64,000 nt of DNA. Source: Pseudomonadales bacterium. GTDB lineage: Bacteria > Pseudomonadota > Gammaproteobacteria > Pseudomonadales > Azotimanducaceae. The stretch spans positions 1-64,000 of the forward strand of contig JAJECH010000055.1 of the NCBI GenBank assembly GCA_022822135.1. The letters run 5' to 3'. The notes beneath the pieces were generated by a model. That model did no database searches and was not told the DNA's origin. It saw nothing but the letters and a program-made list of their open reading frames with translations. A program made the position numbers and the translations under genes. Positions within the stretch are counted from its first letter, which is position 1, and every line of letters starts with the position of its first letter. This document shows positions 1 to 8,454 of this stretch, in pieces.

Positions 1-1
1 A

Positions 2-358
2 GTCAAGCAGAAAGCCGGCTTGAATCGCTCGATCCTCGACCAGAACTGGGGCATGTTCATCTCCCAACTCGACTACAAGGCTGCAAGCGCCGGTGGTCAG
101 TTGGTGCGCGTCGACCCCAAACACACCACGCAACGGTGTTCCAGTTGCGGTGGATTACCGATCAAAGCGTTGACGTTGAACGATCGTTGGTACGAATGCA
201 CGCATTGCGGGTATCGTGACGACCGCGACGTGAACGCGTCAAAAAATGTGTTGCTCAAGGGGCTTGCGCTCTTTGATGCGGGTGGCTCTTTTCCCGCAGT
301 GTCGGCAACAGGAAGACCGAATCAGGACATGGGTCCTGATCGACACGGAACCGTGTAA
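2..358 (+). CDS. tnpB: TnpB (IS200/IS605 accessory nuclease), C-terminal part, cut by window edge
   Basis: The reading frame is open from base 2 to the stop at 356-358, so the 5' part lies outside the window. The visible protein is the C-terminal end of TnpB, the RNA-guided nuclease carried by IS200/IS605-type elements. It shows the GLNRSILDQNWG segment, the zinc ribbon (CSSCGG and CTHCGY) and the final RuvC motif DRDVNASKN, which holds the last catalytic Asp. The last ~30 residues after the RuvC motif overlap the putative omega-RNA segment, as is usual in this family. No TnpA is visible. Whether the missing part is intact cannot be judged, so this may be active or a relic. Confidence 0.85.
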   Translation, partial: VKQKAGLNRSILDQNWGMFISQLDYKAASAGGQLVRVDPKHTTQRCSSCGGLPIKALTLNDRWYECTHCGYRDDRDVNASKNVLLKGLALFDAGGSFPAVSATGRPNQDMGPDRHGTV

Positions 359-393
359 CCAGTGTGAAAAACACACAGAAGTAGATAAGAGCC
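282..393 (+). ncRNA. Putative omega-RNA / right-end segment of the tnpB element
   Basis: This segment spans the tnpB stop codon, where omega-RNA scaffolds and the element right end normally lie. Its function is supported by conservation: a second copy at 42247-42358 matches it without gaps. In the 90-base core (291-380 against 42256-42345) I count five mismatches. The core includes the short palindrome GGACATGGGTCC and the inverted pair TGTG...CACA near the end. The exact transcript ends and the guide boundary cannot be fixed by eye. Confidence 0.55.
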
Positions 394-476
394 TTGCCGA
401 AAGATGCGTACTTGTGTTCTTAGCGGGATTTGAAGCAAAGTGTCCGCTTGGCAACCAGGTCGCAGGAGTTCCGACG

Positions 477-587
477 TGTCATCGTCGGCGTGATCGCGAT
501 GTCAACGCGGCGTTGAACATCAACGCCGAAGGCCTCTCGAAGTTAATTACGGCAGAACTGTGCCTCTCTGGATGTGGATGCATGTGA
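477..587 (+). pseudogene. Remnant of a second, different TnpB C-terminus
   Basis: Just downstream of the first tnpB end, this frame reads TCHRRRDRDVNAALNINAEGL. That resembles the end of a TnpB zinc ribbon and final RuvC motif, but of a different subtype from the upstream copy, which has DRDVNASKNVLLKGL. The zinc-ribbon cysteines are mostly lost and no start or N-terminal part exists. The frame is open through the preceding omega-RNA segment only by chance. It is most simply read as the scar of an older IS element next to, or invaded by, the first one. Confidence 0.5.
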
Positions 588-615
588 ATGACGGAAAAAG
601 ACTCGCGGCTAGCCT

Positions 616-1467
616 GTGAATGAGGAAGCTCCTTCCTTTGAGAAGGGAAGCAGTCACGCAGATACGCTAAATCAGGGGCGAAAGAGCTACGTTATACATG
701 TGAATCCTCGTTCCGTTGTACGAAAGTTCTACAACGAGAACGGCGACAAACGGGAAAAGAGCCTCCGTGAAATCGGTTTCTACCTGCAGTACGGTCACTC
801 AAACGTCATTCCGAGATTGGTTGACTATCACGAAGCGAATTACGTCACGATCGACTATTTGCCGGGACGAACGATGAGTGACATAGGTATCGCCGACGAG
901 AGCTCAAGAATCGATCTCACTAGAAGATTTGCGGATTCGGTTTCAGCACTATTCCGCAACGCGCCAACAGTGACGGATGGACTAAAGAGTAAGTACTACG
1001 ACGGGATCGGTGCGTTTTCAATCGTAGAGAAAACGGTGAATCAATTGCGCGAAATCGCTAGGCACTATTCCGACTGCCAGCCATTCAAGAACCTGCTCGT
1101 ACGTGCGGAGAAGACTGAGCCGTCAAGCGAGCTCTTGATCAAGCTCGATTGGAACTCATCCAACACGATTGTTCGGGAAAACGGGCAGTTCGCTTTCGTC
1201 GATTTTGAGCAGGCGTTCATTGGCACCAAGGAGATGCTTGTCGGTATCCTGTTGCACAATCCAGATTGGTGTGCGCGCACGCTGGCTCAAGAGTTGCGAA
1301 ATCAAATGCAAGTCTCCCTCGACGTTGAGGAACTCTCGAATATGGTCCATATAGGTTTTGCGATGGTATTGACTGACTCCATCGTACGATCCAGTACACC
1401 TTGGAGTCGCGATCGTTTTATGTCGGCCTATGAGCGACACGTATCACAGCGTCTTGCGTCGATTTAA
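616..1467 (+). CDS. Phosphotransferase-fold (APH/protein-kinase-like) protein
   Basis: This 283-residue protein starts at GTG. It is recognisable by a kinase-like C-terminal core: the segment LDWNSSN at about residue 190 fits the catalytic-loop pattern DxxxxN, and FVDFEQ about 12 residues later fits the metal-binding DF(E) motif. The catalytic-loop His of typical aminoglycoside phosphotransferases (HGD) is replaced by Leu. The N-terminal lobe carries a plausible ATP-site strand (VVRKFY) and a linker (VTIDYLPG). The family includes antibiotic kinases and metabolite kinases, and nothing here reveals the substrate. It stands alone between the IS remnants and a convergent acetyltransferase, as a monocistronic accessory gene. 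Confidence 0.55.
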   Translation: MNEEAPSFEKGSSHADTLNQGRKSYVIHVNPRSVVRKFYNENGDKREKSLREIGFYLQYGHSNVIPRLVDYHEANYVTIDYLPGRTMSDIGIADESSRIDLTRRFADSVSALFRNAPTVTDGLKSKYYDGIGAFSIVEKTVNQLREIARHYSDCQPFKNLLVRAEKTEPSSELLIKLDWNSSNTIVRENGQFAFVDFEQAFIGTKEMLVGILLHNPDWCARTLAQELRNQMQVSLDVEELSNMVHIGFAMVLTDSIVRSSTPWSRDRFMSAYERHVSQRLASI

Positions 1468-1553
1468 TTTTCGAGGAACGTCGTGGAATCTTGATCTAGC
1501 AATTTCGTTGTATGGCTGCAACGAATAAATCCTCAAGACACAAACATACAGTA

Positions 1554-2021
1554 TTACAGCCGCCTATGAAACTGAATTCCCCAGGGTTCAAACCCTTGGT
1601 TCTGGTAGAAACGCGTGATATCCGCTACTCTCGATGACGCACTAAAGACAGACGCGTACTTGATTTTTTGCATACGTGCGAAGTCGAGAACGGTTTCAAC
1701 CATTTTTGATCCGAGCGACTTAGACCTGTATTCTGGTGACACATACAGATCATCGATCTCAACGTAAGGTTCGTCGCTCGGGACAACGGCGAGGTGACTA
1801 GACCTGTGAATCGAAGCGGTAACGTAACCAACCACCTCGTCGTGTGACTCAGCGACCCATATTGATTTATCTACCTGTGCAACGTATTTCGAAAAAGATT
1901 CAATACCGTTGATTTCAAAGCCGATGACGGAATCTTCGAGGCTCCAGTCTTGTTCAAGCTTTGCAACCGAATTTAAGTCTTGCTGAGACGCGAGTCGAAT
2001 CAAGTACATCGTGCGAGGCAT
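1554..2021 (-). CDS. GNAT family N-acetyltransferase
   Basis: This 155-residue protein has the GNAT layout: an N-terminal strand (MYLIRLASQQDL), a central strand (VEIDDLYVSPEYRSKSLGSKMVE is the acetyl-CoA-binding region, where the usual RxxGxG/A loop reads RSKSLG) and a C-terminal segment ITRFYQNQGFE typical of the family. It would transfer an acetyl group from acetyl-CoA to an amine. The substrate cannot be told. An internal ATG five codons in (near 2009) is an equally good start. It is convergent with the kinase-like gene, with an 86-base gap. Confidence 0.75.
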   Translation of the reverse strand: MPRTMYLIRLASQQDLNSVAKLEQDWSLEDSVIGFEINGIESFSKYVAQVDKSIWVAESHDEVVGYVTASIHRSSHLAVVPSDEPYVEIDDLYVSPEYRSKSLGSKMVETVLDFARMQKIKYASVFSASSRVADITRFYQNQGFEPWGIQFHRRL

Positions 2022-2231
2022 TCTAGCTTCTCGGAGTTTTTTATGACGTTTAAAGCTCTAGAGTGAGCAATTCACGTTGCTCGATGGAAAACTCTTCACT
2101 CCGTCTACTCTCCGTACTTCGTTTTCTTCCAAGAGTAACCGCATGTTAAACCTTGTACAAAATCTGCGGTGTGAACTCGTCTAGTACACCTCGGGCAGTC
2201 ACCGAGATAGTTTCGGAAGCGACATGCGCGA

Positions 2232-2627
2232 ATGGATAGTCTGAAGTTTCTAGCTATGGTGCCCGTGCTTCTACTAATGGCTGGTTGTGGCTCCATTGTG
2301 CCACCAAAGTACGACACGCACGAGACCTACGACGCCAAAATCAAGCAATGGCGAGTTGATTATTGGAAATGGCGTGATACACGTCATGCACGCTATGAAA
2401 CTTGGCGTGATGAATTTCTCGATCCTGCACTTGAGAGTGTTTCGGACGAACAGTGGTACGAGCATGAACTCGATGTTCATAGAAAATGTGGACGGAAGCC
2501 TTCACGGTCATCCAAGGATTCAGCGTACGATCGATGTAAAGAGACCTTGCTCAATCAGCTCCTAGTTGAGAACTTTGGCGCATTCGAAACCTTCGATACA
2601 TACTTGGAACGTCAAGGTGGCGAATAA
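2232..2627 (+). CDS. Putative lipoprotein, first part of an interrupted gene
   Basis: This 131-residue protein begins with a lipoprotein signal (LLLMAGC lipobox, Cys at about residue 19), so it would be lipidated and kept in the envelope. The mature part is charged and rich in Trp and Tyr, with no known domain recognised. The frame ends at TAA (2625-2627), but the same frame continues open without any stop to 2990. The continuation shares the composition style, including Trp-Asp pairs and paired Cys. The gene therefore looks like one ~250-residue lipoprotein split by a single in-frame stop. It could also be a genuine shorter protein. Confidence 0.5.
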   Translation: MDSLKFLAMVPVLLLMAGCGSIVPPKYDTHETYDAKIKQWRVDYWKWRDTRHARYETWRDEFLDPALESVSDEQWYEHELDVHRKCGRKPSRSSKDSAYDRCKETLLNQLLVENFGAFETFDTYLERQGGE

Positions 2628-2741
2628 CCGGAACCAGAGCGGCCAACGTACAACCTGAAACCCTCTCCACCAAGCCAATTCGACATCGCGAACGAAAAAG
2701 CCGAGCGTGCTTGCTCCGATGCGGGAGGTCAATGGATTAGG

Positions 2742-2990
2742 GTGGTGAATGCGGACGATTGGGATTGGTACTCGGATCGCATGCGTTGCCTAAAAGAGCG
2801 ACCATCCTTCAACGATCCAGCTCGAACTCGAGACAAATCGCTATTGCCTTACGAAATTTGGGTCAGATACGACCGTCGGAGCCAAGTAATCCTCGACTTC
2901 CGACGTCTACGTTGGGAGCCTGGACGACCGTTTACAGGGGTGATAGGTGCAGGCGAAGAGTGGGTTGAAGAGGATACCGCCATTCCATAG
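2742..2990 (+). pseudogene. Downstream half of the interrupted lipoprotein frame
   Basis: This frame can start at GTG 2742, but it is open in phase from base 2628, immediately after the TAA that ends the upstream lipoprotein. The 38 codons before the GTG read like protein (ERPTYNLKPSPPSQFD, then a Cys-containing segment). The segment has DDWDWYSDRMRC and EIWVRYDRRS, and no domain is recognised. No ribosome-binding site is evident before 2742. I infer it is the distal half of the upstream gene, translated only by readthrough or not at all. Confidence 0.4.
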
Positions 2991-3231
2991 CTAGGCAGCT
3001 GCTAGCTCGCAACTGTTCTGTGCTCGCTCGATCTGATCTATTGCGATTGCTTGTCGAGAAAATCAGACGGCATCACCATACGTGGTCCAAGTCCTCCGGT
3101 TGTTGTATCCGTGCGTGAAAACAACCGAAATCCTTCGAGTCACAACGTCTCTAAGCTCGATTTGAGACAAAAAGAGCTTCGTTGGCGACACTAACAATAG
3201 ATACTGACCAACAAGGTCTCACTTTGCTGCT

Positions 3232-4554
3232 ATGAAGCACCTTTCGGATGAGGAGTTACTTTCGCGTTACTACGGAAACGCGGATTCAGACTCGCTTGAG
3301 ACGTTCTTAGCTCGGCACATGAACTACATGAAAGAGCAAGCGCGGTACTTCGTGAGGAACGAAGACATAGAAGACATCGTGCAGGCTTCGATGATCAGAC
3401 TCATGGACGCGAAACCAATTGATGGCGCGATCAGGAATGGTGTCGGGTGGTGGCATAGCATGCTCGCAACGTCCGCAATCGACCATCTACGCTCGACAGA
3501 GAGGCGACGTAAACGCGAGAACTTGCTCGTTCAGGATTTGACTGATAGTTCGCGAGACGTTGAGGACGATGCGATCAAAGCTGAACTGCTCCAGCAAATC
3601 CGCAATGCTGTTGCCAGATTGAATCGTTCACAGAGCGACCCATTGATTCTGCGTTACTTCATGGGGCTGAGCTACAAAGAAATCGCCGCGACAATGGAAC
3701 TAAACGTTAGTACGGTATCTACTCGGATTGCACGCGGGCTTAACACATTACGTGCTTCTCTCTCTTCGAATGGCGCAACTAACTCCAAATTTCATTCAAC
3801 TGCGGGAGAATCCCACATGCCTGTCCCTAACGAACAAATCAATCACGACTTTATCGATAGTTGGAACAACCGATGGTACGCATACCTTGACAAGCACGAC
3901 GATCTTTGCGGCATAGGTCATTGGTTTGCTCATGAAGACGAGAGAACCGGTTTTACGCAAGTAGGTCAAGATGTGTGCATAACTCGCGAACCATGTGTGA
4001 GCGGATATCCTGAGAAAGAGAAACTCTCAGTTTCGATGCGCGAGACGATCGAACTCTCTGACGTGAATACACTAGATTGGAACTCGTACGAGTTTCAACT
4101 AACTCCAAGTGTCGGTTATCGCAAGCAAGGCGTAGAGGATTCTTCTATAACGATTCAAAAGAGGGATGACGCTCTCATGATCAAGGATGATGGTGAACAG
4201 CATTTTCTGAGAGCGCCGGATGGTGAACTCGTACTTCCTCAGGCATTTGCTCCTCTATTCATTTGCGCACAAGAGAGAGTGCAGAGAAAAGCGTTTCCGT
4301 TCAAGCTTGTTGGGTTTGACTTGATTGATCGGAAACGAGTCTGGAGCGATTCAGAGTTCTCTGCTACATATGTCGGTCAGAAAGGCGCGCCTACTGGTCT
4401 ATATCCAACCTACGAGTTCCGATATCCAAACAGGCTCGTAACGATCTGGAGTGACGAGCGAAAACGCTTTGCAGGATTTAACGGCGATCGAGAAACCGAG
4501 TTGGTATTTCAAAGCGAGCAGTTAGCACGAGAATACCTCCAATCCAGAACCTGA
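3232..4554 (+). CDS. ECF-type RNA polymerase sigma factor with ~250-residue C-terminal extension
   Basis: Residues ~5-90 are a sigma-70 region 2: a helix with ARYFVRNEDIEDIVQ, then the GWWHSMLATSAIDHLRS stretch that contacts core polymerase and the -10 element. Residues ~125-180 are a region 4 helix-turn-helix (YFMGLSYKEIAATMELNVSTVSTRIARGL). Typical ECF sigmas end here at about 180-200 residues. This one continues for about 250 residues with a globular, Trp/Tyr-rich domain I do not recognise. It has no transmembrane segment. C-terminal extensions in ECF sigmas often sense a signal in place of an anti-sigma factor, and no anti-sigma gene is adjacent. The gene is monocistronic after a 240-base intergenic region with nothing recognisable. 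Confidence 0.8.
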   Translation: MKHLSDEELLSRYYGNADSDSLETFLARHMNYMKEQARYFVRNEDIEDIVQASMIRLMDAKPIDGAIRNGVGWWHSMLATSAIDHLRSTERRRKRENLLVQDLTDSSRDVEDDAIKAELLQQIRNAVARLNRSQSDPLILRYFMGLSYKEIAATMELNVSTVSTRIARGLNTLRASLSSNGATNSKFHSTAGESHMPVPNEQINHDFIDSWNNRWYAYLDKHDDLCGIGHWFAHEDERTGFTQVGQDVCITREPCVSGYPEKEKLSVSMRETIELSDVNTLDWNSYEFQLTPSVGYRKQGVEDSSITIQKRDDALMIKDDGEQHFLRAPDGELVLPQAFAPLFICAQERVQRKAFPFKLVGFDLIDRKRVWSDSEFSATYVGQKGAPTGLYPTYEFRYPNRLVTIWSDERKRFAGFNGDRETELVFQSEQLAREYLQSRT

Positions 4555-4687
4555 TTGCAGAAACTGCTAGTTTGAGTCGAATGACTCAGCTCGGATTCGT
4601 TCGGCTTCGTAGGGTGAATTCCCGAAAGTCCCCTCGGGTTAGAGGCGTGCTTGGATGTTTAATCGTTATCGGATGTGTTGAAAACTC

Positions 4688-5596
4688 TTGGATATACAGA
4701 TCATCGCTGAGGAGAGGTGGTATTTACCGGTCGAGGATCGCTGTACTCTATTCGTCAGAGAGCGCGGGTCTGGAGAACCAATTGTTGTATTACATGGAGG
4801 TCCTGGACACAGCCACGATCTCCTTTTAGGAGCGTTTGTTCGACTAGAAGCGGAGCACCGGTTTGTGTATTACGATCAGCGGGGAACTTTCTACTCGCCT
4901 TTCGAAACGTCGCTGATTTCGTTTGCGGCGAACATCAACGATTTAGAGGTATTGCGAAAGGAACTCGCGATCGATCAATTGACGCTTCTCGCACACTCTG
5001 CCGGTTCACTCCTCGCGATGGGGTATATTGAACAGTTTCCAGATCGTGTAGCGAATGCGATCTTAGTTGGATCGCCTGCTTTCCGGTACCCTAAGCAGGA
5101 CGAGGAAGACCTGGGCGATCCCGTCATCCAAAGTGACGAATTTGATCAGTTGATCATGGAAAAAACCCAAAGGCAGTTGAAGCTGGAAGGTCTTCCGCAA
5201 ACAATCGACCAGCAGTCCCTGGCTTCACTCTCGGCTAAGGAGAAGTCAAATGTCGCTTCGGTGTATTTCGCTGCTAATTTCCTTCACGACGTCGGACGAT
5301 GGCGCAATCTTAGAGGTGGCGGGGTGTTCTACAACCAAACGACGGCAAAGCGGACGCATGACACTATGCCTGAAACATGGGACTATGCTGAATCACTAGG
5401 TAACTTCAAAGGTCGAATAACCGTTATAAACGGGCGGGATGACTATCGAATCAATGGAAATCTCTGGCGGAACATAAGAGAAGAGATTCCACATCTCGAA
5501 TACGTTGAAATCGCGGAAGCCGGTCACGCGATATGGATCGATCAGCCAAATGCTTTCGAGAGCGCGGTTCGAGACGCATTACGCACGAGCGAATGA
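4688..5596 (+). CDS. Alpha/beta hydrolase, proline iminopeptidase-like
   Basis: This 302-residue protein is read from TTG. It shows the oxyanion-hole motif HGGPG at about residue 37, DQRG at about 62, and a nucleophile elbow AHSAGS at about 103, where iminopeptidases usually have GHSWG. The C-terminal part has a plausible Asp loop (INGRDD) and the catalytic His in EAGHAIW. These are the expected nucleophile-acid-His triad of a Ser hydrolase. The HGGPG motif points to the proline iminopeptidase (S33) group, but the changed elbow makes substrate assignment unsafe. There is no signal peptide, so it is cytoplasmic. It is convergent with the phosphatase-like gene 25 bases away. Confidence 0.8.
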   Translation: MDIQIIAEERWYLPVEDRCTLFVRERGSGEPIVVLHGGPGHSHDLLLGAFVRLEAEHRFVYYDQRGTFYSPFETSLISFAANINDLEVLRKELAIDQLTLLAHSAGSLLAMGYIEQFPDRVANAILVGSPAFRYPKQDEEDLGDPVIQSDEFDQLIMEKTQRQLKLEGLPQTIDQQSLASLSAKEKSNVASVYFAANFLHDVGRWRNLRGGGVFYNQTTAKRTHDTMPETWDYAESLGNFKGRITVINGRDDYRINGNLWRNIREEIPHLEYVEIAEAGHAIWIDQPNAFESAVRDALRTSE

Positions 5597-5621
5597 CGCA
5601 GTTTTCGTTGATTTAGCTAGG

Positions 5622-6176
5622 CTAGACCGCCAACTTCGCGTACCGACCTGGTTCAAAATCGCGGGCGTCCTGCCCGTCAAGGCGCGGTACGACGTACTTA
5701 GAGTCCGTTTCCCAGTTCGCGGGTCCCATTGCTTCGCGAGCACGGATCAACTGCCCGTTCAATCCCAATATAGAGTCGGCGAGCGAGACGATACGCCGGT
5801 TTGGCCACGCATAGGGGGCTGCCTTGCGTAGAGCCATCGCAGACTGACTCGGGTCGTTAGTTTTAAGTACGTGGGCGATGAGCGCGACAGCCGTTGATCG
5901 GCTCACTCCGGCCATGCAATGGATCAAGAGACTTCTCTCGGTTTTCCAAGAGTAAAGAAACTCAATTAGGTCAGTGATGTGTTCGGTTTGCGGCACTGTT
6001 TGGTCTGGTCGCGCTTCAACTATATCGTCGACTGTGCAACGATGGTGCCGAGCAGGACGGATCTGTGGCGGTGTAGGTGGTTGTGCATACTCGCCTATGA
6101 CCGAAACTAGGTCTTGAACGTCGAATCGTTCCACGAGAATCGGCATGTCAGCGAGGCTGCTGATGTAAATTGGCAT
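5622..6176 (-). CDS. Protein-tyrosine/dual-specificity phosphatase-like protein
   Basis: The 184-residue product has the cysteine-phosphatase signature HCMAGVSRST at about residue 86, fitting HCxxGxxR(S/T), with the nucleophile Cys and the phosphate-binding Arg both present. An upstream conserved Asp region (VDDIVEA, before the P-loop) may supply the general acid. The C-terminal helix region around NRRIVSLAD is typical of small bacterial members. Such proteins dephosphorylate Tyr or Ser/Thr residues or small phosphate esters. It is cytoplasmic. No neighbour suggests a partner. Confidence 0.75.
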   Translation of the reverse strand: MPIYISSLADMPILVERFDVQDLVSVIGEYAQPPTPPQIRPARHHRCTVDDIVEARPDQTVPQTEHITDLIEFLYSWKTERSLLIHCMAGVSRSTAVALIAHVLKTNDPSQSAMALRKAAPYAWPNRRIVSLADSILGLNGQLIRAREAMGPANWETDSKYVVPRLDGQDARDFEPGRYAKLAV

Positions 6177-6405
6177 CTATCCTCCTCTTTGACCTAAACC
6201 TAAAGAAGCGTATGTCGAGAACGAGCTTATAAAGAGAACTCTCCGATATATCACCCTCGGACGCGGACTCAATAATAAGAGGTGGAGCTAGTGGCTGAGC
6301 TTATGACGTTCTGTGCCTAGTACATTGGGAATGAAGTCGGTAATCCGAGTTATTCAAATCGTAAAACGAATACGGAACGGGTTTTGAACGTCTGACGATG
6401 GACTC

Positions 6406-7209
6406 ATGAAGGCGAACACAAGTCGTCGATCACGCTTTGTATTTGGACGGAATCCAAGTGCATACGAACGTGCACGTATGCCGTTCTCTCGTTCGACCGT
6501 TCAATGGGCGCTTAGTCGAACCTTCTTTCGTCCTGGAGACAAAGTACTCGAAATTGGAGCAGGTACGGGTCAGTTGACTGGCGAGTTGCTTGCCGCCGGA
6601 GCGAATGTGACCGTACTCGAACCTATCGATACACTCGCTGATTCTCTGCAACGAATTCATAAGGAAGGAGATGCCGGTGAACTTAACGTCTCTCGTGATA
6701 CGTTTGAGGATTTTGTAGCACCGGATACGTTTGCATTGGTTGTCGCCGCGAACTCGTTTCACTGGATTGACCCGGCCATAAGCTATCAAAAGTCTGCGGA
6801 CATCCTTGATAAGGATGGTCGTTTGTGCCTGTTCTGGTATTTCCCGATTCTTGCTGACGCTGAACTTCAACGACGCGTGAACTCAGTCGTCCGAACGCTT
6901 GGACTGGACGATTTGGTGCGCGATCCCGTAGGGTATGGCGGAACTCTTCAATCGTTATTAAGCGAGGGTCGAGATGAGGCAGAAGAGAGTGGCTACGTTC
7001 GGTGCCTCGACTGGGTGTTGGAACCGCGTCGATTATCGTATTCGGTAGCGGAGTATTGCGATTTATTAACGACATATGCGAGCGCAAAAGATCTCACAGA
7101 GTTGCGCAAGAGCCTATTCAGTTCTGTTTTACATGACACATCGGGCGTCGAAATTGTCATATATGAGTACGCGTGTGTAGCGGAGTCTATCAACCGCTCA
7201 GGACGCTGA
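6406..7209 (+). CDS. Class I SAM-dependent methyltransferase
   Basis: This 267-residue protein has motif I VLEIGAGTGQLT at about residue 47, followed by an acidic residue at the end of strand 2 (VTVLEP). Motif IV is represented by FALVVAANSFHWID, a pattern common in ubiquinone/cyclopropane-type and trans-aconitate-like methyltransferases. It would bind S-adenosylmethionine in the cytoplasm. The substrate is unknown. The C-terminal EYACVAES segment has a degenerate twin about 2.2 kb downstream (9398-9478), so a paralogue existed here. Confidence 0.8.
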   Translation: MKANTSRRSRFVFGRNPSAYERARMPFSRSTVQWALSRTFFRPGDKVLEIGAGTGQLTGELLAAGANVTVLEPIDTLADSLQRIHKEGDAGELNVSRDTFEDFVAPDTFALVVAANSFHWIDPAISYQKSADILDKDGRLCLFWYFPILADAELQRRVNSVVRTLGLDDLVRDPVGYGGTLQSLLSEGRDEAEESGYVRCLDWVLEPRRLSYSVAEYCDLLTTYASAKDLTELRKSLFSSVLHDTSGVEIVIYEYACVAESINRSGR

Positions 7210-7289
7210 AGTGAAAATAAGAGTCGAACGCTCGTTATTGCGCTGTCAAATCATGATCATGAATCTGAGGAAGTTTGACTTGAGAAATC

Positions 7290-8105
7290 CTAGCTGGATA
7301 GGTCGATTTCAATACTGATGCGACAGTGGTCGCTTGGTCCCCATTCCTCGATTCCGTTGAGCGCACGCACGGACACGGATTCGTGAAATCCTCGCGACGC
7401 GAACACATAGTCTAGCTGGTTTGCTGCGTTCTCAGGATTCTTCTGATGACTGGTGTAGAAAGTTGGAACGTTCTTGGTGTCTTTTGGAAGTCCCTTCGGC
7501 GTGGGATCGGCTTGCCTTCCGTTCGGAGATTCTGGACCGACGTACTCGAAGCCTAAGGCTTCGAATCGTTCGAAGATACTACGGTCGCGTGCAGGTAAGG
7601 CAAGGCGGTTCGAGTCCAACGCACCGTAAATCAGATTGAAATCACCAGCGACGAGGATGCGATGCGACGTAGGATCAAGGTCGCCAATGAACGTGCTCAG
7701 ATCAGAAATCGCACGATGTGCCATCGCGTCTGCAAATCCGACCCCCCATTTAGTCGATATTTCTAGGTGAGGTCTCTCCCAACGTGCATAGACAGAAACC
7801 ACGATAAGAGGTTCATGGTGCTTTGGAATAACACGTGCAGCGGAGATGATTCCAGGTGCACTAACGGCAATTTCGTCCGGTTTAGGTCGATCACGACCTT
7901 GAGGAACGTTCGTCCATTTGACAACTTCCGCACGTTCTGAGAGCTTGATGATGTCCGCACCGCGATCGCAATGTGCCTGCTCCCAGCTGTTATCCAGTAA
8001 GCGTATTTCTTGCAATAATGCGATATCGAAGTCCGACTCTCTAAGTGAGTCGTGAGCCGATTTGCGGAGTCCAATATTCCAGCTAACGATGCGAAGAATG
8101 GTCAT
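7290..8105 (-). CDS. Endonuclease/exonuclease/phosphatase (EEP) fold protein
   Basis: This 271-residue protein carries the ordered EEP motifs: VSWNIG at the N-terminus, LLQEI (metal-binding Glu), VAGDFNL (catalytic Asp and Asn), LDYVFAS and the C-terminal SDHCRI with catalytic Asp-His. These residues coordinate Mg2+ and cleave phosphodiester or phosphomonoester bonds. There is no signal peptide, so an intracellular role is likely, for example in DNA repair or phosphoester turnover. The family is too broad to choose a substrate. The gene is divergent from the antitoxin gene downstream. Confidence 0.8.
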   Translation of the reverse strand: MTILRIVSWNIGLRKSAHDSLRESDFDIALLQEIRLLDNSWEQAHCDRGADIIKLSERAEVVKWTNVPQGRDRPKPDEIAVSAPGIISAARVIPKHHEPLIVVSVYARWERPHLEISTKWGVGFADAMAHRAISDLSTFIGDLDPTSHRILVAGDFNLIYGALDSNRLALPARDRSIFERFEALGFEYVGPESPNGRQADPTPKGLPKDTKNVPTFYTSHQKNPENAANQLDYVFASRGFHESVSVRALNGIEEWGPSDHCRISIEIDLSS

Positions 8106-8225
8106 GTTTGATCTTGTCGGTCAATTCTTTGGAATTAGAGCATAGCTCTTTGTGACCGACTGGTACTTAGATAATCTTTGAGACGAGGATTCCTGGCTCG
8201 TCGGTACTAGATTCCGAAGTCACTT

Positions 8226-8453
8226 TTGATCAATGGCGAACGTGTGCCGCAAGTAAAGGTTTCCTCGAAATTTCAGGTAGTCAATCCTAATGCGGTTCGC
8301 GTAGACCTCGGTATCAGACCGGGTCAGCTGCTTCAGGTTTCGCAATACGGCGACCGAATTGAGTTTCTACCGGTAAGGGAAATCAGAGAGATGAGAGGCT
8401 TTCTAGCGCGTATGGACACATCATTCGAGCACGAGCCCGACCGTCAACTCTGA
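8226..8453 (+). CDS. AbrB/MazE-type antitoxin (VapB-like)
   Basis: This 75-residue protein has the swapped-hairpin DNA-binding motif KVSSKFQVV followed by AVRVDLGIRPGQ, characteristic of VapB-type antitoxins. The usual IPKAVRE stretch reads NPNAVRV, so two normally conserved residues differ. Translation may start at TTG 8226 or, more in line with relatives, at GTG 8244. Such antitoxins neutralise a PIN-domain RNase and repress their own promoter. Immediately downstream is a damaged vapC, so this antitoxin seems orphaned. Confidence 0.75.
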   Translation: MINGERVPQVKVSSKFQVVNPNAVRVDLGIRPGQLLQVSQYGDRIEFLPVREIREMRGFLARMDTSFEHEPDRQL

Positions 8454-8454
8454 C

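Noticed and set aside
4572-4829. Plus-strand frame of 85 codons overlapping the hydrolase start
   Set aside because: It overlaps the hydrolase in another frame and reads as arginine- and serine-rich noise.
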